From contig NZ_CP022655.2 of assembly GCF_002243345.2 (NCBI RefSeq), forward strand, positions 2,234,501-2,298,500: a DNA stretch of 64,000 nt, in the 5' to 3' direction. The position numbers and the translations under genes were made by a program. The notes under the pieces were generated by a model. It was not told the DNA's origin, ran no database searches, and worked only from the letters and a program-made list of their open reading frames with translations. This DNA is from Paenibacillus sp. RUD330. GTDB lineage: Bacteria > Bacillota > Bacilli > Paenibacillales > Paenibacillaceae. Of this stretch, positions 25,659-34,079 are shown one piece after another; positions within the stretch are counted from its first letter, which is position 1; each line of letters starts with the position of its first letter.

Positions 25659-26099
25659 ATGAAGCTGGACGGCATCAACCACATCTGCTTTTCCGTGTCC
25701 GACCTGGACCGATCGATTGCGTTTTACGCCGAGGCATTCGGGGCGAAGCTTATGGTGAAGGGGCGGAGCCTCGCTTATTTCGATCTTGGCGGGTTGTGGA
25801 TCGCCCTCAATGAAGAGAAGGAGATTCCCCGGGAGGAAATTCGGCTGTCCTATACGCATCTTGCCTTTTCGATGCAGGCCGTCGAGCTGGACCATGCGAT
25901 CCGGCGCCTGAAGGCGATCGGAGCCGAAGTGCTGCCAGGGAGGGAAAGAGATGAAAGGGACGGCAGGTCGGTCTACTTCCGCGACCCGGACGGCCATCTG
26001 TTCGAATTCCACAGCGGGACGCTGCGGGACCGGCTGGATTATTACCGGGAGACGATGCCCCATATGGCGTTCGGCAATCCGGAAGGACCGGCGGAGTGA
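25659..26099 (+). CDS. fosB: FosB metallothiol transferase (fosfomycin resistance)
   Basis: A 146-residue glyoxalase-fold protein very close to FosB throughout: INHICFSVSDLDRSI, AYFDLGGLWIALNEEKEIPR, LPGRERDERDGRSVYF and DPDGHLFEFHSGTLRDRL. Metal ligands His8, His67 and Glu116 are in place. FosB opens the fosfomycin epoxide with bacillithiol, using a divalent metal. GGAGTAAATCCTC precedes the ATG. Chromosomal fosB is common in Bacillus relatives and is an intrinsic trait. It is co-transcribed with the phosphatase-family gene six bases upstream. Confidence 0.95.
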   Translation: MKLDGINHICFSVSDLDRSIAFYAEAFGAKLMVKGRSLAYFDLGGLWIALNEEKEIPREEIRLSYTHLAFSMQAVELDHAIRRLKAIGAEVLPGRERDERDGRSVYFRDPDGHLFEFHSGTLRDRLDYYRETMPHMAFGNPEGPAE

Positions 26100-26213
26100 A
26101 AGGCCGATCGTGAAAGGCTGATCGTGAACGGCCGATCGGGACAAGGAGCCATCTGCTCCGCCATGCAAGGACTTCCCAGGCTTCGATGATCCATTCGATG
26201 CTGCCGGACGATG

Positions 26214-26256
26214 AAAAGCCTCGCGGCCGCTTGCATGCGGCTGCGAGGCTTTTCAC
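26214..26256. terminator. Bidirectional terminator between fosB and the opp operon
   Basis: AAAAGCCTCGC pairs with GCGAGGCTTTT, with a second inner stem (CCGC/GCGG) around a short loop. A-rich and T-rich flanks serve convergent transcription from fosB and the opp-operon tail. Confidence 0.85.
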
Positions 26257-26258
26257 GT

Positions 26259-26486
26259 TCAATCGGAATCCGGAGCAAGCTCATCCTTGCGCCGCCGCCG
26301 ATGGCGATCCCATAGAGTGAACAGGATGATGGACCCCGACAGGATCACATTGATCCACAGCGCCATCATGACGACGGCATGCGAGGCGGAGCCCGGCTGC
26401 ACGGCCGTCAAGCTGAGCAGGCAGAGCAGCAGCAGGACGAAGGACATGGACAGGACGATGCGGCCGAGCAGGCGCAGATCGTCCAT
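26259..26486 (-). CDS. Small two-helix membrane protein at the end of the opp operon
   Basis: A 75-residue protein with helices at about 8-28 and 38-58 and a basic tail (RHRRRRKDEL). Its ATG overlaps the oppF stop by one base (TGATG), so it is translated with the transporter. No family is recognised. It may be an accessory of the importer or just hitch-hiking. Confidence 0.6.
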   Translation of the reverse strand: MDDLRLLGRIVLSMSFVLLLLCLLSLTAVQPGSASHAVVMMALWINVILSGSIILFTLWDRHRRRRKDELAPDSD

Positions 26487-27598
26487 CAGCTGTCTTTGGC
26501 GGCGCGGATCGCCGCCATCCTCTCCTGCCAGCCGGCCAGCGTCTGCTCGGCCAGATGGCAGGCGGCCTCGCTGGCGCCGACGGGGCGCAGCTGCGGCTCC
26601 TCCTGGGAGCAGAGCTCGATGGCATGCGGGCAGCGGGGATGGAAGCGGCAGCCGGCAGGCGGCCTGGCCGCATTCGGCATTTCGAGGCTGCGCAGAGGCA
26701 GCTCCAGCATCGCCTTGGCGATGTCGGGATCCGGCGTCGGCACGGCGGACAGCAGCGCCTGCAGGTAGGGATGCCTCGGCTGGCTCAGCACGTCGTCCAC
26801 GCCGCCGAGCTCCATGACGCGGCCGAGATACATGACCGCCATGCGGCCCCGTTCGGCGATGTAGCGGGCCGTCGCGAGGTCATGGGTGATGTAGACGATG
26901 GCGATGTCCAGCTTGCGGTTCAGATCCGCCATCAGGTTGAGGATGGAGATGCGCAGGCTGACGTCGATCATGGAGACGGGCTCGTCGGCGACGATGACCT
27001 TCGGATTCAGCGAGATGGCTCTGGCCATGAGGATTCGCTGGCGCTGCCCGCCCGACAGCTGATGCGGATACTTGTCGAGAAAGCGGTCCGGCGGCGTCAG
27101 TCCGACCGTCTCCAGCAGCTCGATGACGCGGGCTCTGGCCGCCTTGCGCCCTTTGACGATTTTGCGCTGCACGATCGGAGCGGAGAGCGACTGATAGATC
27201 GTCCGCATCGGATTGAGCGCCGCATAGGAATCCTGCTGCACCATCTGCACGCCGCCGCGGAAGTCCTGGTAGCGCTCGCCTTTGAGCCCGGCAATGTCCG
27301 CCCCCTGGAACAGCACCCGACCCGAGGTCGGCTTCGCCAGCCCCGTCAGGACGCTGCCGAGCGAGGTCTTGCCGCAGCCGCTTTCGCCGACGAGAGCGAT
27401 GATCTCGCCCGGGTAGATGTCGAGGTTGGCGTCGACGACGGCGCCGACCTGCTCCACGGGAGCCATCATTCCGCGGCGCCTCTCATAATACAGGCTCACG
27501 CCCTCCAGGCTCATCAACGCCTGCTGCTCCTCGGCGCGGGCCCGCTCCCGGCTGCGCCGAAGCGGCTCGCGCTCCAGCTCCAGTTCTCTGACGCTCAT
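26486..27598 (-). CDS. Oligopeptide/oligosaccharide ABC transporter ATP-binding protein (OppF/DppF type)
   Basis: A 370-residue ATPase with Walker A GESGCGKTS, signature LSGGQRQR, Walker B VIVADEPVS, H-loop ITHD and the C-terminal OppF/DppF zone with Cys residues (CRFHPRCPHAIELC) that can hold an iron-sulfur cluster in this family. The N-terminal 25 residues are charged and extra. It overlaps the oppD-type gene as ATGA. It powers import through the OppB-OppC pore. The product of this cluster is likely a sugar-derived oligomer, not necessarily a peptide. Confidence 0.93.
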   Translation of the reverse strand: MSVRELELEREPLRRSRERARAEEQQALMSLEGVSLYYERRRGMMAPVEQVGAVVDANLDIYPGEIIALVGESGCGKTSLGSVLTGLAKPTSGRVLFQGADIAGLKGERYQDFRGGVQMVQQDSYAALNPMRTIYQSLSAPIVQRKIVKGRKAARARVIELLETVGLTPPDRFLDKYPHQLSGGQRQRILMARAISLNPKVIVADEPVSMIDVSLRISILNLMADLNRKLDIAIVYITHDLATARYIAERGRMAVMYLGRVMELGGVDDVLSQPRHPYLQALLSAVPTPDPDIAKAMLELPLRSLEMPNAARPPAGCRFHPRCPHAIELCSQEEPQLRPVGASEAACHLAEQTLAGWQERMAAIRAAKDS

Positions 27599-28596
27599 GA
27601 TGTACGCACCTCCGCGATCGATACGGTATTGGAATCCGGATGCAGATGGCAGGAGGCCTCATGGCCTCCCGGCCAGACGACGCGGGACGGCGAAGCCGTC
27701 CTGCACGCGTCGAAGGCATGCTCGCAGCGGGGAGCGAACGGGCAGCCCGGGGGCATGCGCAGCAGATCCGGCGGAGAGCCCGGAATCGCCTTGCGCTCCG
27801 ACAGGTCGTCGTACAGGCTGGGCACCGCTTTCATCAGCTTGGCCGTGTAAGGATGCCTGGGTCGCTTGAACATGTCGTAGACGCTGCCCGCCTCCACGAT
27901 ATTGCCGGCATACATGACCCCGACCCGGTCGGCGGCCTTGGCGACAACGCCGATATCATGGGTGAGCAGCAGCATCGTGATGTCCATTTCCTTGTGGATC
28001 TTGACCAGAATGTCGAAGATATACGCCTGCGTAATGACGTCGAGCGCGGTCGTCGGCTCGTCGAGTATGACGAGCTGCGGATCGAGCAGCAGGCTGAAGG
28101 CGATCATGACCCGCTGCTTCATGCCTCCCGACAGCTCGTGGGGGAACGCCTGCAGCACGCGGTCCGGCTCCAGCCGCACGTAATCCAGCAGGGCGCGGGC
28201 CTTGTCGAGGATCTGCTTCTCCGAAGCGCCGCTCCGGTGCGCCCGGTAGGTTTCAATGATCTGATCCTTGATCCGCACGACCGGGTTCAACGCGTTCTGA
28301 GCGGCCTGGAACACCATGGACGCGCGCTCCCACTTGTACGCCTGGAGCTGCTTGCGGCTCAGCGCCAGGATGTCCTCGCCGTCGAAGCGGACCGAGCCGG
28401 CCGCGATCCGCCCGGGACTGGGTACCGCCCGCATGACGGCGGATGCCAGCGTCGACTTGCCGCTGCCGCTTTCGCCGACGAGAGCCGTGATCTGGCCGCG
28501 CGGAATGGAAAAGTCGGCCTCGCGGACAGCCTTCAGCGTTCCTGCGCGCATCGGGAACTCGATCGTCAGTCCTTTTATCTCTACCAGATTGTCCAT
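27595..28596 (-). CDS. ABC transporter ATP-binding protein (OppD/DppD type)
   Basis: A 333-residue ATPase with Walker A GESGSGKST, signature LSGGMKQR, Walker B LVILDEPTTALD, and the OppD C-terminal motif HPYTAKLMKAVPSL followed by the Cys-rich CPFAPRCEHAFDAC. It pairs with the next ATPase. GGAGGAGC lies before the ATG. Second of the two nucleotide-binding subunits of the importer. Confidence 0.94.
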   Translation of the reverse strand: MDNLVEIKGLTIEFPMRAGTLKAVREADFSIPRGQITALVGESGSGKSTLASAVMRAVPSPGRIAAGSVRFDGEDILALSRKQLQAYKWERASMVFQAAQNALNPVVRIKDQIIETYRAHRSGASEKQILDKARALLDYVRLEPDRVLQAFPHELSGGMKQRVMIAFSLLLDPQLVILDEPTTALDVITQAYIFDILVKIHKEMDITMLLLTHDIGVVAKAADRVGVMYAGNIVEAGSVYDMFKRPRHPYTAKLMKAVPSLYDDLSERKAIPGSPPDLLRMPPGCPFAPRCEHAFDACRTASPSRVVWPGGHEASCHLHPDSNTVSIAEVRTS

Positions 28597-28621
28597 AGCT
28601 GCTCCTCCATTCTCAGGGTCT

Positions 28622-29479
28622 TCAGTTCGATCTCAGCCGCGGATTCAGCGCTTCCTCCAGACCGTTGCTGAAAAAAATGCAGGACATCTGGAACAGTCCG
28701 AGGCAGAGAATCGGCGAGATGAGATAGATGTACCCTTTGGGATTGAAGATGCCGCCCGTGTTCTGCACGGCCAGTTGGATCATCATGCCCCAGTTCGTCG
28801 GCGAATAGGGGGCGAGGCCGAGCATCATGAGGCCGACGCTGGCCACGATCGCCCCCTGCGCCGCCATGATGAAGTTGATGGCGAGATAGGGAGTCAGGTT
28901 CGGCAGGATTTCACGGGACAGGATGTACGGCATTCGCAGCCCCATGATCCGGCAGGCGACAATGAATTCCCTGTTTTTCAGCGACAGCAGCTGGGAGCGG
29001 ACCGCCCGGGCGAGCGGAGCCCAGGACCAGACGGCGAGAATGAAGGAGAAGGCGACGGGGTTTTTGATCTGCACGAGCGCGGCCACGATCATCAGGACGG
29101 GGAAGCTCGGAATCGTGAGGAACAGGTTCGTGACGAACATGAGCGCCGTGTCCGTGCGCCCGCCGGCGAAGCCGGATACCGCTCCTACGACAAAGCCGAT
29201 GACGAGCGTGAACAGGGCGGCGAACAGCCCGATCGTCAGCACATCCCGCGATCCGTAGACAAGCTGCAGGAAGGTGTCCCTGCCGCCGTAGTCCGTGCCC
29301 AGCCAGTGGGACCAGGAAGGGCTTGCGTACCGGTTGCCGAACTTGACCGTCATGTCCAGGCTGGCCAGCATAGGCCCGAAAATCGCCATGAAGATGAAGA
29401 CGGCGAGGATGATGACGCCGCTGAACGACTTCTTGTTGCGATAGATCGTTCTCCAGAAATCCGCGAATCCTTGGCTCAT
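28622..29479 (-). CDS. ABC transporter permease (OppC/DppC type)
   Basis: A 285-residue membrane protein with five to six helices and the EAA-like loop SRE(I)LPNLTPYLAINFIMAAQGAI near the C-terminus. The periplasmic-side segment LGTDYGGRDTFLQLVYGSRD is the typical DppC hallmark. Start ATG at 29479 with GGAGGG upstream. It would pair with the OppB subunit, which is interrupted in this genome. Confidence 0.93.
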   Translation of the reverse strand: MSQGFADFWRTIYRNKKSFSGVIILAVFIFMAIFGPMLASLDMTVKFGNRYASPSWSHWLGTDYGGRDTFLQLVYGSRDVLTIGLFAALFTLVIGFVVGAVSGFAGGRTDTALMFVTNLFLTIPSFPVLMIVAALVQIKNPVAFSFILAVWSWAPLARAVRSQLLSLKNREFIVACRIMGLRMPYILSREILPNLTPYLAINFIMAAQGAIVASVGLMMLGLAPYSPTNWGMMIQLAVQNTGGIFNPKGYIYLISPILCLGLFQMSCIFFSNGLEEALNPRLRSN

Positions 29480-29482
29480 GGC

Positions 29483-30484
29483 TTATCCCTCCTCCAGCTT
29501 GACGCGCGGATCCAGCCTGGCGTAGATCAGGTCCGAGGCCAGATTGGCGACGATGACCGCGACGCTCGTCACGAGCAGCAGCCCTTGCATGAGCGTATAA
29601 TCCCGCTGCTGGGTCGCCTGGCCGATATAGTAGCCCATGCCGGGATAGCTGAAGACGTTCTCGATCAGCGGCGAGCCGCCCAGCATGAAGCCGAAGTTGA
29701 CCGCCAGCGTCGTGATGAGCGGCAGCATCGCGTTGCGCTTCACGTACTGGCTCATGAGCGTGCGCTAGGAGACGCCGCGGATGCCGGCGGCGACGATGTA
29801 GTCCTCGCCAAGCACGTTGACGGCGCTGCCCTTCATCGTCAGCGCCCACGTTCCGAGCGTCGTGATGACATAAGTCAGGATCGGGAGCGCCCCGTGATAG
29901 AGCGCGTTCGACAGGAAGGGTAGATTGAAGCCCGGCTCCACGACGGGATCGTAAGCCCCGTTCACGGGGAACCAGCCGAGCTGGAAGGAGAACACGACGA
30001 GCAGCAGAATCGCGACGATGAAATTCGGGACGGACGAGGTGATGATGGCGTAGATGGAGACGATCGGATCCAGCAGGCTCTTCCTGCGGTACGCCATCAT
30101 CGCTCCGAGATTGATGCCGATGAGGAAGCTGATGACGAGCGAGATGCTGAGGACGAACAGCGTCCAGGGCAGCGCGTTCGCGATGATTTCATTGACCGAT
30201 ACGTTCTGGTAGATCATCGACATGCCGAGATTGCCATGCAGCAGTCCGCCGAGATACCGGCCGAGCTGGGCCGGCAGCGGTTCGTTCGGATTGTAGTTGA
30301 TCATGGCGGTGATCTGGCGGTATGCCTCTTCCAGGCTCATCCCGCGCTGGGTCGCGTAATCGCGCGCCCACGAGTCGATGGCGCTGCCTGGCGTCATGCG
30401 CAGCAGCACAAAGGTGAGTAGCATCGCGAGCAGGACGGTGACGGCCGACATTCCGATTCGTTTGGCAATTCCTCTGGGGCTCAT
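29483..30484 (-). pseudogene. ABC transporter permease (OppB/DppB type) interrupted by an in-frame TAG
   Basis: Two pieces lie in one frame: 239 residues from the ATG at 30484 (GGAGGTG upstream) to a TAG at 29767-29765, then 93 codons to 29483. The break falls inside the conserved EAA loop (EDYIVAAGIRGVS, stop, RTLMSQYVKRNAMLPL); in relatives this loop continues unbroken with a charged residue at the stop position. The second piece could restart at ATG 29755, but no ribosome site precedes it. It carries the last helices. A single base change from a sense codon explains everything. Either the importer is broken, the stop is read through, or the base call is wrong. Confidence 0.85.
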
Positions 30485-30508
30485 GACTTGCACCTCCGTC
30501 GTTAGTCG

Positions 30509-32473
30509 TCAGCGGGGCCAGTATTCTCTTGGCATGAAGGTAGAGTTGAAGCCGTGGTTCAAATGGGTGACGGCCAGCCGGTCCGCGTCGGTTTCCGGCA
30601 GCGGCATATCCCGTCCGCTCTGGACGATCTGGTCCATCATCGGATAATTGCCGGCCATCGTGCGCGTGTTGATCCAGGCGCCGGTCACGTTCTGGAAGAA
30701 GTTGACCCCCCAGCAGTTCTCGTTGGCGATCCAAGCGAGGTTGTCGATGATCGCCTTGCGCTCGCCCTCATCCTGGACGTAGGGGAAGCGCCGCATCTCC
30801 TTGTCGACGTCGACCGTCTTCCCGTCGATGCCCGCCGTCTTGAGGTCGAGGCGTCCCGTATCGATCTCGGAGCCGTCCGCGCCTGTCTTCTTGACGTTCG
30901 GGAAGCCGACCTTCTTCTTGGTGCCGTCCCAGTAGACGACCTTGAGCGAGCTCCACGGATTCTGGAAGCCCCAGGAGACGTCTACCCAGTCCATGGACAT
31001 GTCGTAGAGGCCCTTGTCTGCGTTGGCGAAATAGATCGTGCTGTCGACGGCCTTCAGCTTGGTCGGAATGCCGAACCTGGTGAGCTGCTCGGCGGCGATC
31101 TGCGCGGAGTTGACTCCCGGCACCCAGTTGTTCGGCGCGCCGATGATGAACGACGGCACATGGCCGCCGGGATCCCTCCAGAGGCCGTCCGCGCCTTTGC
31201 TCCAGCCGATTTCCTTCAGCAGGGAGGCCGCCTTCTCCGGATTGTGGGTGTAGTCGGTCATTTTGCCCAGCGCCTCCGCGCTGACCTCTTTCTCCAGAGA
31301 GGAAGGCATGATCCCGGTCATGGAGATCTTCGGATATTCCTTGCCGTAGTAGTTGCCGATCTCCCTCAGCTTGCTCTTTTCGAACACATAGGTGAGCGCC
31401 TGCCTGAACTTGACCTGCTCGAACGGCTCGCGGCGGATGTTGTACATGAGTCCGACGCTGGCGGGATCGTACATGCGGTAATGGAGCAGATCCGGATTCA
31501 GCTTGAGCAGCGACTCCAGGATGTCCTTGGGAGGCGTGCCGTCGTACCAGTCCAGCTTGCCGGACTTGATCAGGGCATATTGCGCGCTCAGCTCGGGAAC
31601 GTTCTTGATCCAGATCTTGTCGTAGTTGACCGCGTCCGGCTGCCAGTAATCCGGATTGCGGCTCAGCAGCATGTCGGTGGTCGTCACCTTTTCGAACTTG
31701 AAAGGACCGGTTCCGACCGGAACAGCCGGTCCCGAACGGGTGAATTCATTCCAATTGAGCGCGATCTGCTTGTTGAGCTCGTCGGGAATATCGAGATGGA
31801 AGGGGCCGTCCTTGGAGCGGTCCGGCAGCGGTTTGGCCCGCTTCAGCAGCTCGTCGGCCTTGTCGACGTATTTTTGGTACAGATGATAAGGGATCTGGCC
31901 CTGCAGGTCTTGGGCGAGCAGCAGCTTCTTGAGCTCCGGGTACGGAGCGGGATCAAGCCAGCGGAATACGACCGTATCGTCGTCCGGAGTCTCGATGGAG
32001 GACAGGTATTTCGTTACGTCCGCACCGTTGTTGAGCCGGTAGTAGGCCCACACGTCCTTGCTCGTGAACGGTGCGCCGTCATGCCATTTCACGCCTTTAT
32101 GGAGATGGACGGTCGTCGTGCCCGGTCCGTCCTCGGTCGATTCGGCGAGCACGTTGTAGACGTCGTTCGTCGAGCGGATGAAGACATACAGGCCTTCGAA
32201 CATGTAGCGGTTGTTCGTGTCGCCGATTCCGCCCGACCCGAACGGGTTGCCCTGGTACAGCGGAGGCTTCGGCCAGCCGCCCAGCACCCGGAATATTTTC
32301 TCCTTGTTGAACTTCAGCTGATCGTCCGGCACGGGCTTCTGCATCCCCTGCAGCCCGCCGGCTTCGATGCGCGCGGCTAGCCCGGGCGAAGAGGCTCCGC
32401 AGCCCGACACCGCCGCGACGGAAACGGCCAAAGCAAGCGTGGCCCATGTTTTGCCGCTTCTCAAAAGGTTCAC
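30509..32473 (-). CDS. ABC transporter solute-binding lipoprotein, family 5 (SBP_bac_5)
   Basis: A 654-residue lipoprotein: basic N-terminus, hydrophobic stretch and lipobox VSGC with Cys25, then the DppA/OppA-like ligand-binding fold with KGVKWHDGAPFTSKDV (about 125-140) and the usual YNIRREPFEQVKFRQALTY. It is longer than typical peptide binders (about 540), within the range of family members binding oligosaccharides. Start GTG at 32473 with GGAGGAG upstream. First gene of the importer operon, behind two cre-like sites. Ligand unknown. Confidence 0.93.
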   Translation of the reverse strand: MNLLRSGKTWATLALAVSVAAVSGCGASSPGLAARIEAGGLQGMQKPVPDDQLKFNKEKIFRVLGGWPKPPLYQGNPFGSGGIGDTNNRYMFEGLYVFIRSTNDVYNVLAESTEDGPGTTTVHLHKGVKWHDGAPFTSKDVWAYYRLNNGADVTKYLSSIETPDDDTVVFRWLDPAPYPELKKLLLAQDLQGQIPYHLYQKYVDKADELLKRAKPLPDRSKDGPFHLDIPDELNKQIALNWNEFTRSGPAVPVGTGPFKFEKVTTTDMLLSRNPDYWQPDAVNYDKIWIKNVPELSAQYALIKSGKLDWYDGTPPKDILESLLKLNPDLLHYRMYDPASVGLMYNIRREPFEQVKFRQALTYVFEKSKLREIGNYYGKEYPKISMTGIMPSSLEKEVSAEALGKMTDYTHNPEKAASLLKEIGWSKGADGLWRDPGGHVPSFIIGAPNNWVPGVNSAQIAAEQLTRFGIPTKLKAVDSTIYFANADKGLYDMSMDWVDVSWGFQNPWSSLKVVYWDGTKKKVGFPNVKKTGADGSEIDTGRLDLKTAGIDGKTVDVDKEMRRFPYVQDEGERKAIIDNLAWIANENCWGVNFFQNVTGAWINTRTMAGNYPMMDQIVQSGRDMPLPETDADRLAVTHLNHGFNSTFMPREYWPR

Positions 32474-32517
32474 CTGATTCTCCTCCCATCTGGATCCACT
32501 TTCCTCCGGCTGCCCGT

Positions 32518-32531
32518 TGGAAGTGCTTTCA
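32518..32531 (-). promoter_or_regulatory. cre-like site 1 upstream of oppA-type gene
   Basis: TGAAAGCACTTCCA on the minus strand fits TGWAANCGNTNWCA with two mismatches. It lies 45 bases before the GTG. CcpA binding would tie the importer to carbon catabolite control. Confidence 0.35.
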
Positions 32532-32561
32532 TTGTATTCTTGGCCGAGGTCGACGTGTTGA

Positions 32562-32575
32562 TAAAAACGCTTTCA
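32562..32575 (-). promoter_or_regulatory. cre-like site 2 upstream of oppA-type gene
   Basis: TGAAAGCGTTTTTA on the minus strand matches the cre consensus with one mismatch. Two such sites 44 bases apart make CcpA control more likely. Confidence 0.5.
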
Positions 32576-32637
32576 TTATTCTGCCGGAATAGGGCGGATA
32601 TTGCTTGAAATGAACGGTCGGAAACGGTTGAGGCAAG

Positions 32638-32758
32638 ACGGGAACAGGAAGGGGCGGCGGCAAAAGGGAGATGAGGAGAAGAGAGAAGGGAAGGCGGAGA
32701 ATAATAGAAGAATGGGAGAATATAGGAGGCCGGGGGAGCAGGGAGATGGAATAAAAGA
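32638..32758. other. Polypurine/polypyrimidine tract in the oppA upstream region
   Basis: In the 596-base gap 32474-33069, bases 32641-32760 contain only 17 pyrimidines in 120 on the plus strand; purine excess continues more weakly to about 32850. No open frame with a credible start is present on either strand. The upstream side of this gap holds the araC terminator; the downstream side holds the cre sites. Confidence 0.7.
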
Positions 32759-32950
32759 GTGTGCGTAGAACAAATGAGAGAGCGGGGAGCAAGGGAATTG
32801 GAAAATCAGGCAGAGCGCAGCAAAAGGAATGGAGAATCGGCAAGGATCATGAAGTTGAAAGGCTGAGAATGGGAAACCGGTGACATGCCCTGTCTGCCCT
32901 GCCGGCGGGGCGCAAGCTTCAATCCATGGCTTGGCGGGAGAAGGCATGCG

Positions 32951-32992
32951 GACGCAAAAACAGGCCGTCCGGCCAAAAGGACCGGACAGCCT
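32951..32992 (-). terminator. Terminator of the AraC-type gene at 33070
   Basis: On the minus strand AGGCTGTCCGGTCC pairs with GGCCGGACGGCCT (with G-T pairs) around TTTT, followed by GTTTTTGCGTC. Confidence 0.75.
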
Positions 32993-33069
32993 GTCTCCAT
33001 CGTTCAGCGGCTCGATCAAAACGGAGCCTGGAAACCAAATGCCGAAAGGATGCGGATAAAACGCAAGCC

Positions 33070-33972
33070 TCACTGGCCTTCCTTGCGCCACTCCAGAGGA
33101 GTCATGCCGACGTTCTTGACGAACAGGTCGTGGAAGCGGCTGGAGCTGCTGAAGCCTACCTCCGAGGCGATGAACTCGACCGGCTTCGGGGACAGCCGGA
33201 GCAGCCGCTTGGCTTCCTGCAGCCGAAGCGAGATCATGTATTGCTTGGGCGAGAGGCCGGTCCGCTCCGCGAACTTCTTGCGGAAGATGCTCTCGGACAG
33301 GTAATGGCTCGCAGCCAGATCCGATACCTTGAGCGACGTATGGTACTGCTGGTGGATCTGCTTGATCGCGTCCTTGATGAGCTGCTCCTCGCCGGTATCG
33401 CCGGACGGCTCCGCCACGGCGCTGCCGGCCGCGCAGACGTGGAAGGCCAGGAGCAGCGTCTCCAGGGAATTGCGCAGCAGATCCGGCAGAAATTCCTCGG
33501 AGCTCGGCTCTCGGCATTCCTGCTCCAGCTGCTTCATCGCCCCTGCTGCCCGCTCCAAGTGGACGCCGGTGAGCCTGGCTTTGAGAATGGGGCCGGTGCG
33601 CTGGGCGAAGGCTTGCTGGAACAGGTACTGCGGGTAAGCCGGCATCTCCAGTTCATGCAGATGCAGGGAATAGCCCTCCCAATGCTTGATGCATACGTAG
33701 CTGTGCGGGGCTGCCGCGGGGATGAGGATCATGCTCCCGCCGGACACCCTTGCGTTCTGCTCGCCGGAGGCATAGTACCCTTCGCCCTTGATCAGGAGCG
33801 TGATTTCTGCCGCCGCATGGCTATGGGACTTGAACTGGCCTATCCGATCCTCTTCACTCGGCGTGCGGGAGCTGAAGAATGTGACATCATCGATAAATCC
33901 GGTTCCCATGAGAAATCCCATACCTTTTCTTCGGAAATGGAGGCGCTGCCGTCCGCTGAACGGATCGAGCAT
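33070..33972 (-). CDS. AraC-family transcriptional regulator
   Basis: About 300 residues: an N-terminal cupin with FKSHSHAAAEITLLIKGEG and PAAAPHSYV, and a C-terminal double helix-turn-helix (LKVSDLAASHYLSESIFRKKF and VEFIASEVGFSSSSRFHDLFVKNVGMTPLEWR). The cupin probably binds the inducing sugar. Start is uncertain: ATG 33972, ATG 33921 and ATG 33909 (with AAAAGG about 13 bases upstream) are all in frame. It lies directly before the opp operon, separated by a terminator, and likely controls it. Confidence 0.85.
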   Translation of the reverse strand: MLDPFSGRQRLHFRRKGMGFLMGTGFIDDVTFFSSRTPSEEDRIGQFKSHSHAAAEITLLIKGEGYYASGEQNARVSGGSMILIPAAAPHSYVCIKHWEGYSLHLHELEMPAYPQYLFQQAFAQRTGPILKARLTGVHLERAAGAMKQLEQECREPSSEEFLPDLLRNSLETLLLAFHVCAAGSAVAEPSGDTGEEQLIKDAIKQIHQQYHTSLKVSDLAASHYLSESIFRKKFAERTGLSPKQYMISLRLQEAKRLLRLSPKPVEFIASEVGFSSSSRFHDLFVKNVGMTPLEWRKEGQ

Positions 33973-34079
33973 CTGCAAGGATAGGGAGACGAATGGCTTC
34001 CTCGTAGCCTCAAGCGAGAGGGCGGCAGCAGCTTGGCCCGTCTAGAGCGCATCTCAGCTCCGCGTTTGGTAGGATAGGC

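Noticed and set aside
28316-29923. 535-codon plus-strand frame through oppC/oppD
   Set aside because: Antisense to ABC transporter genes with complete Walker motifs; composition is Arg/Glu/Asp/His-rich noise.
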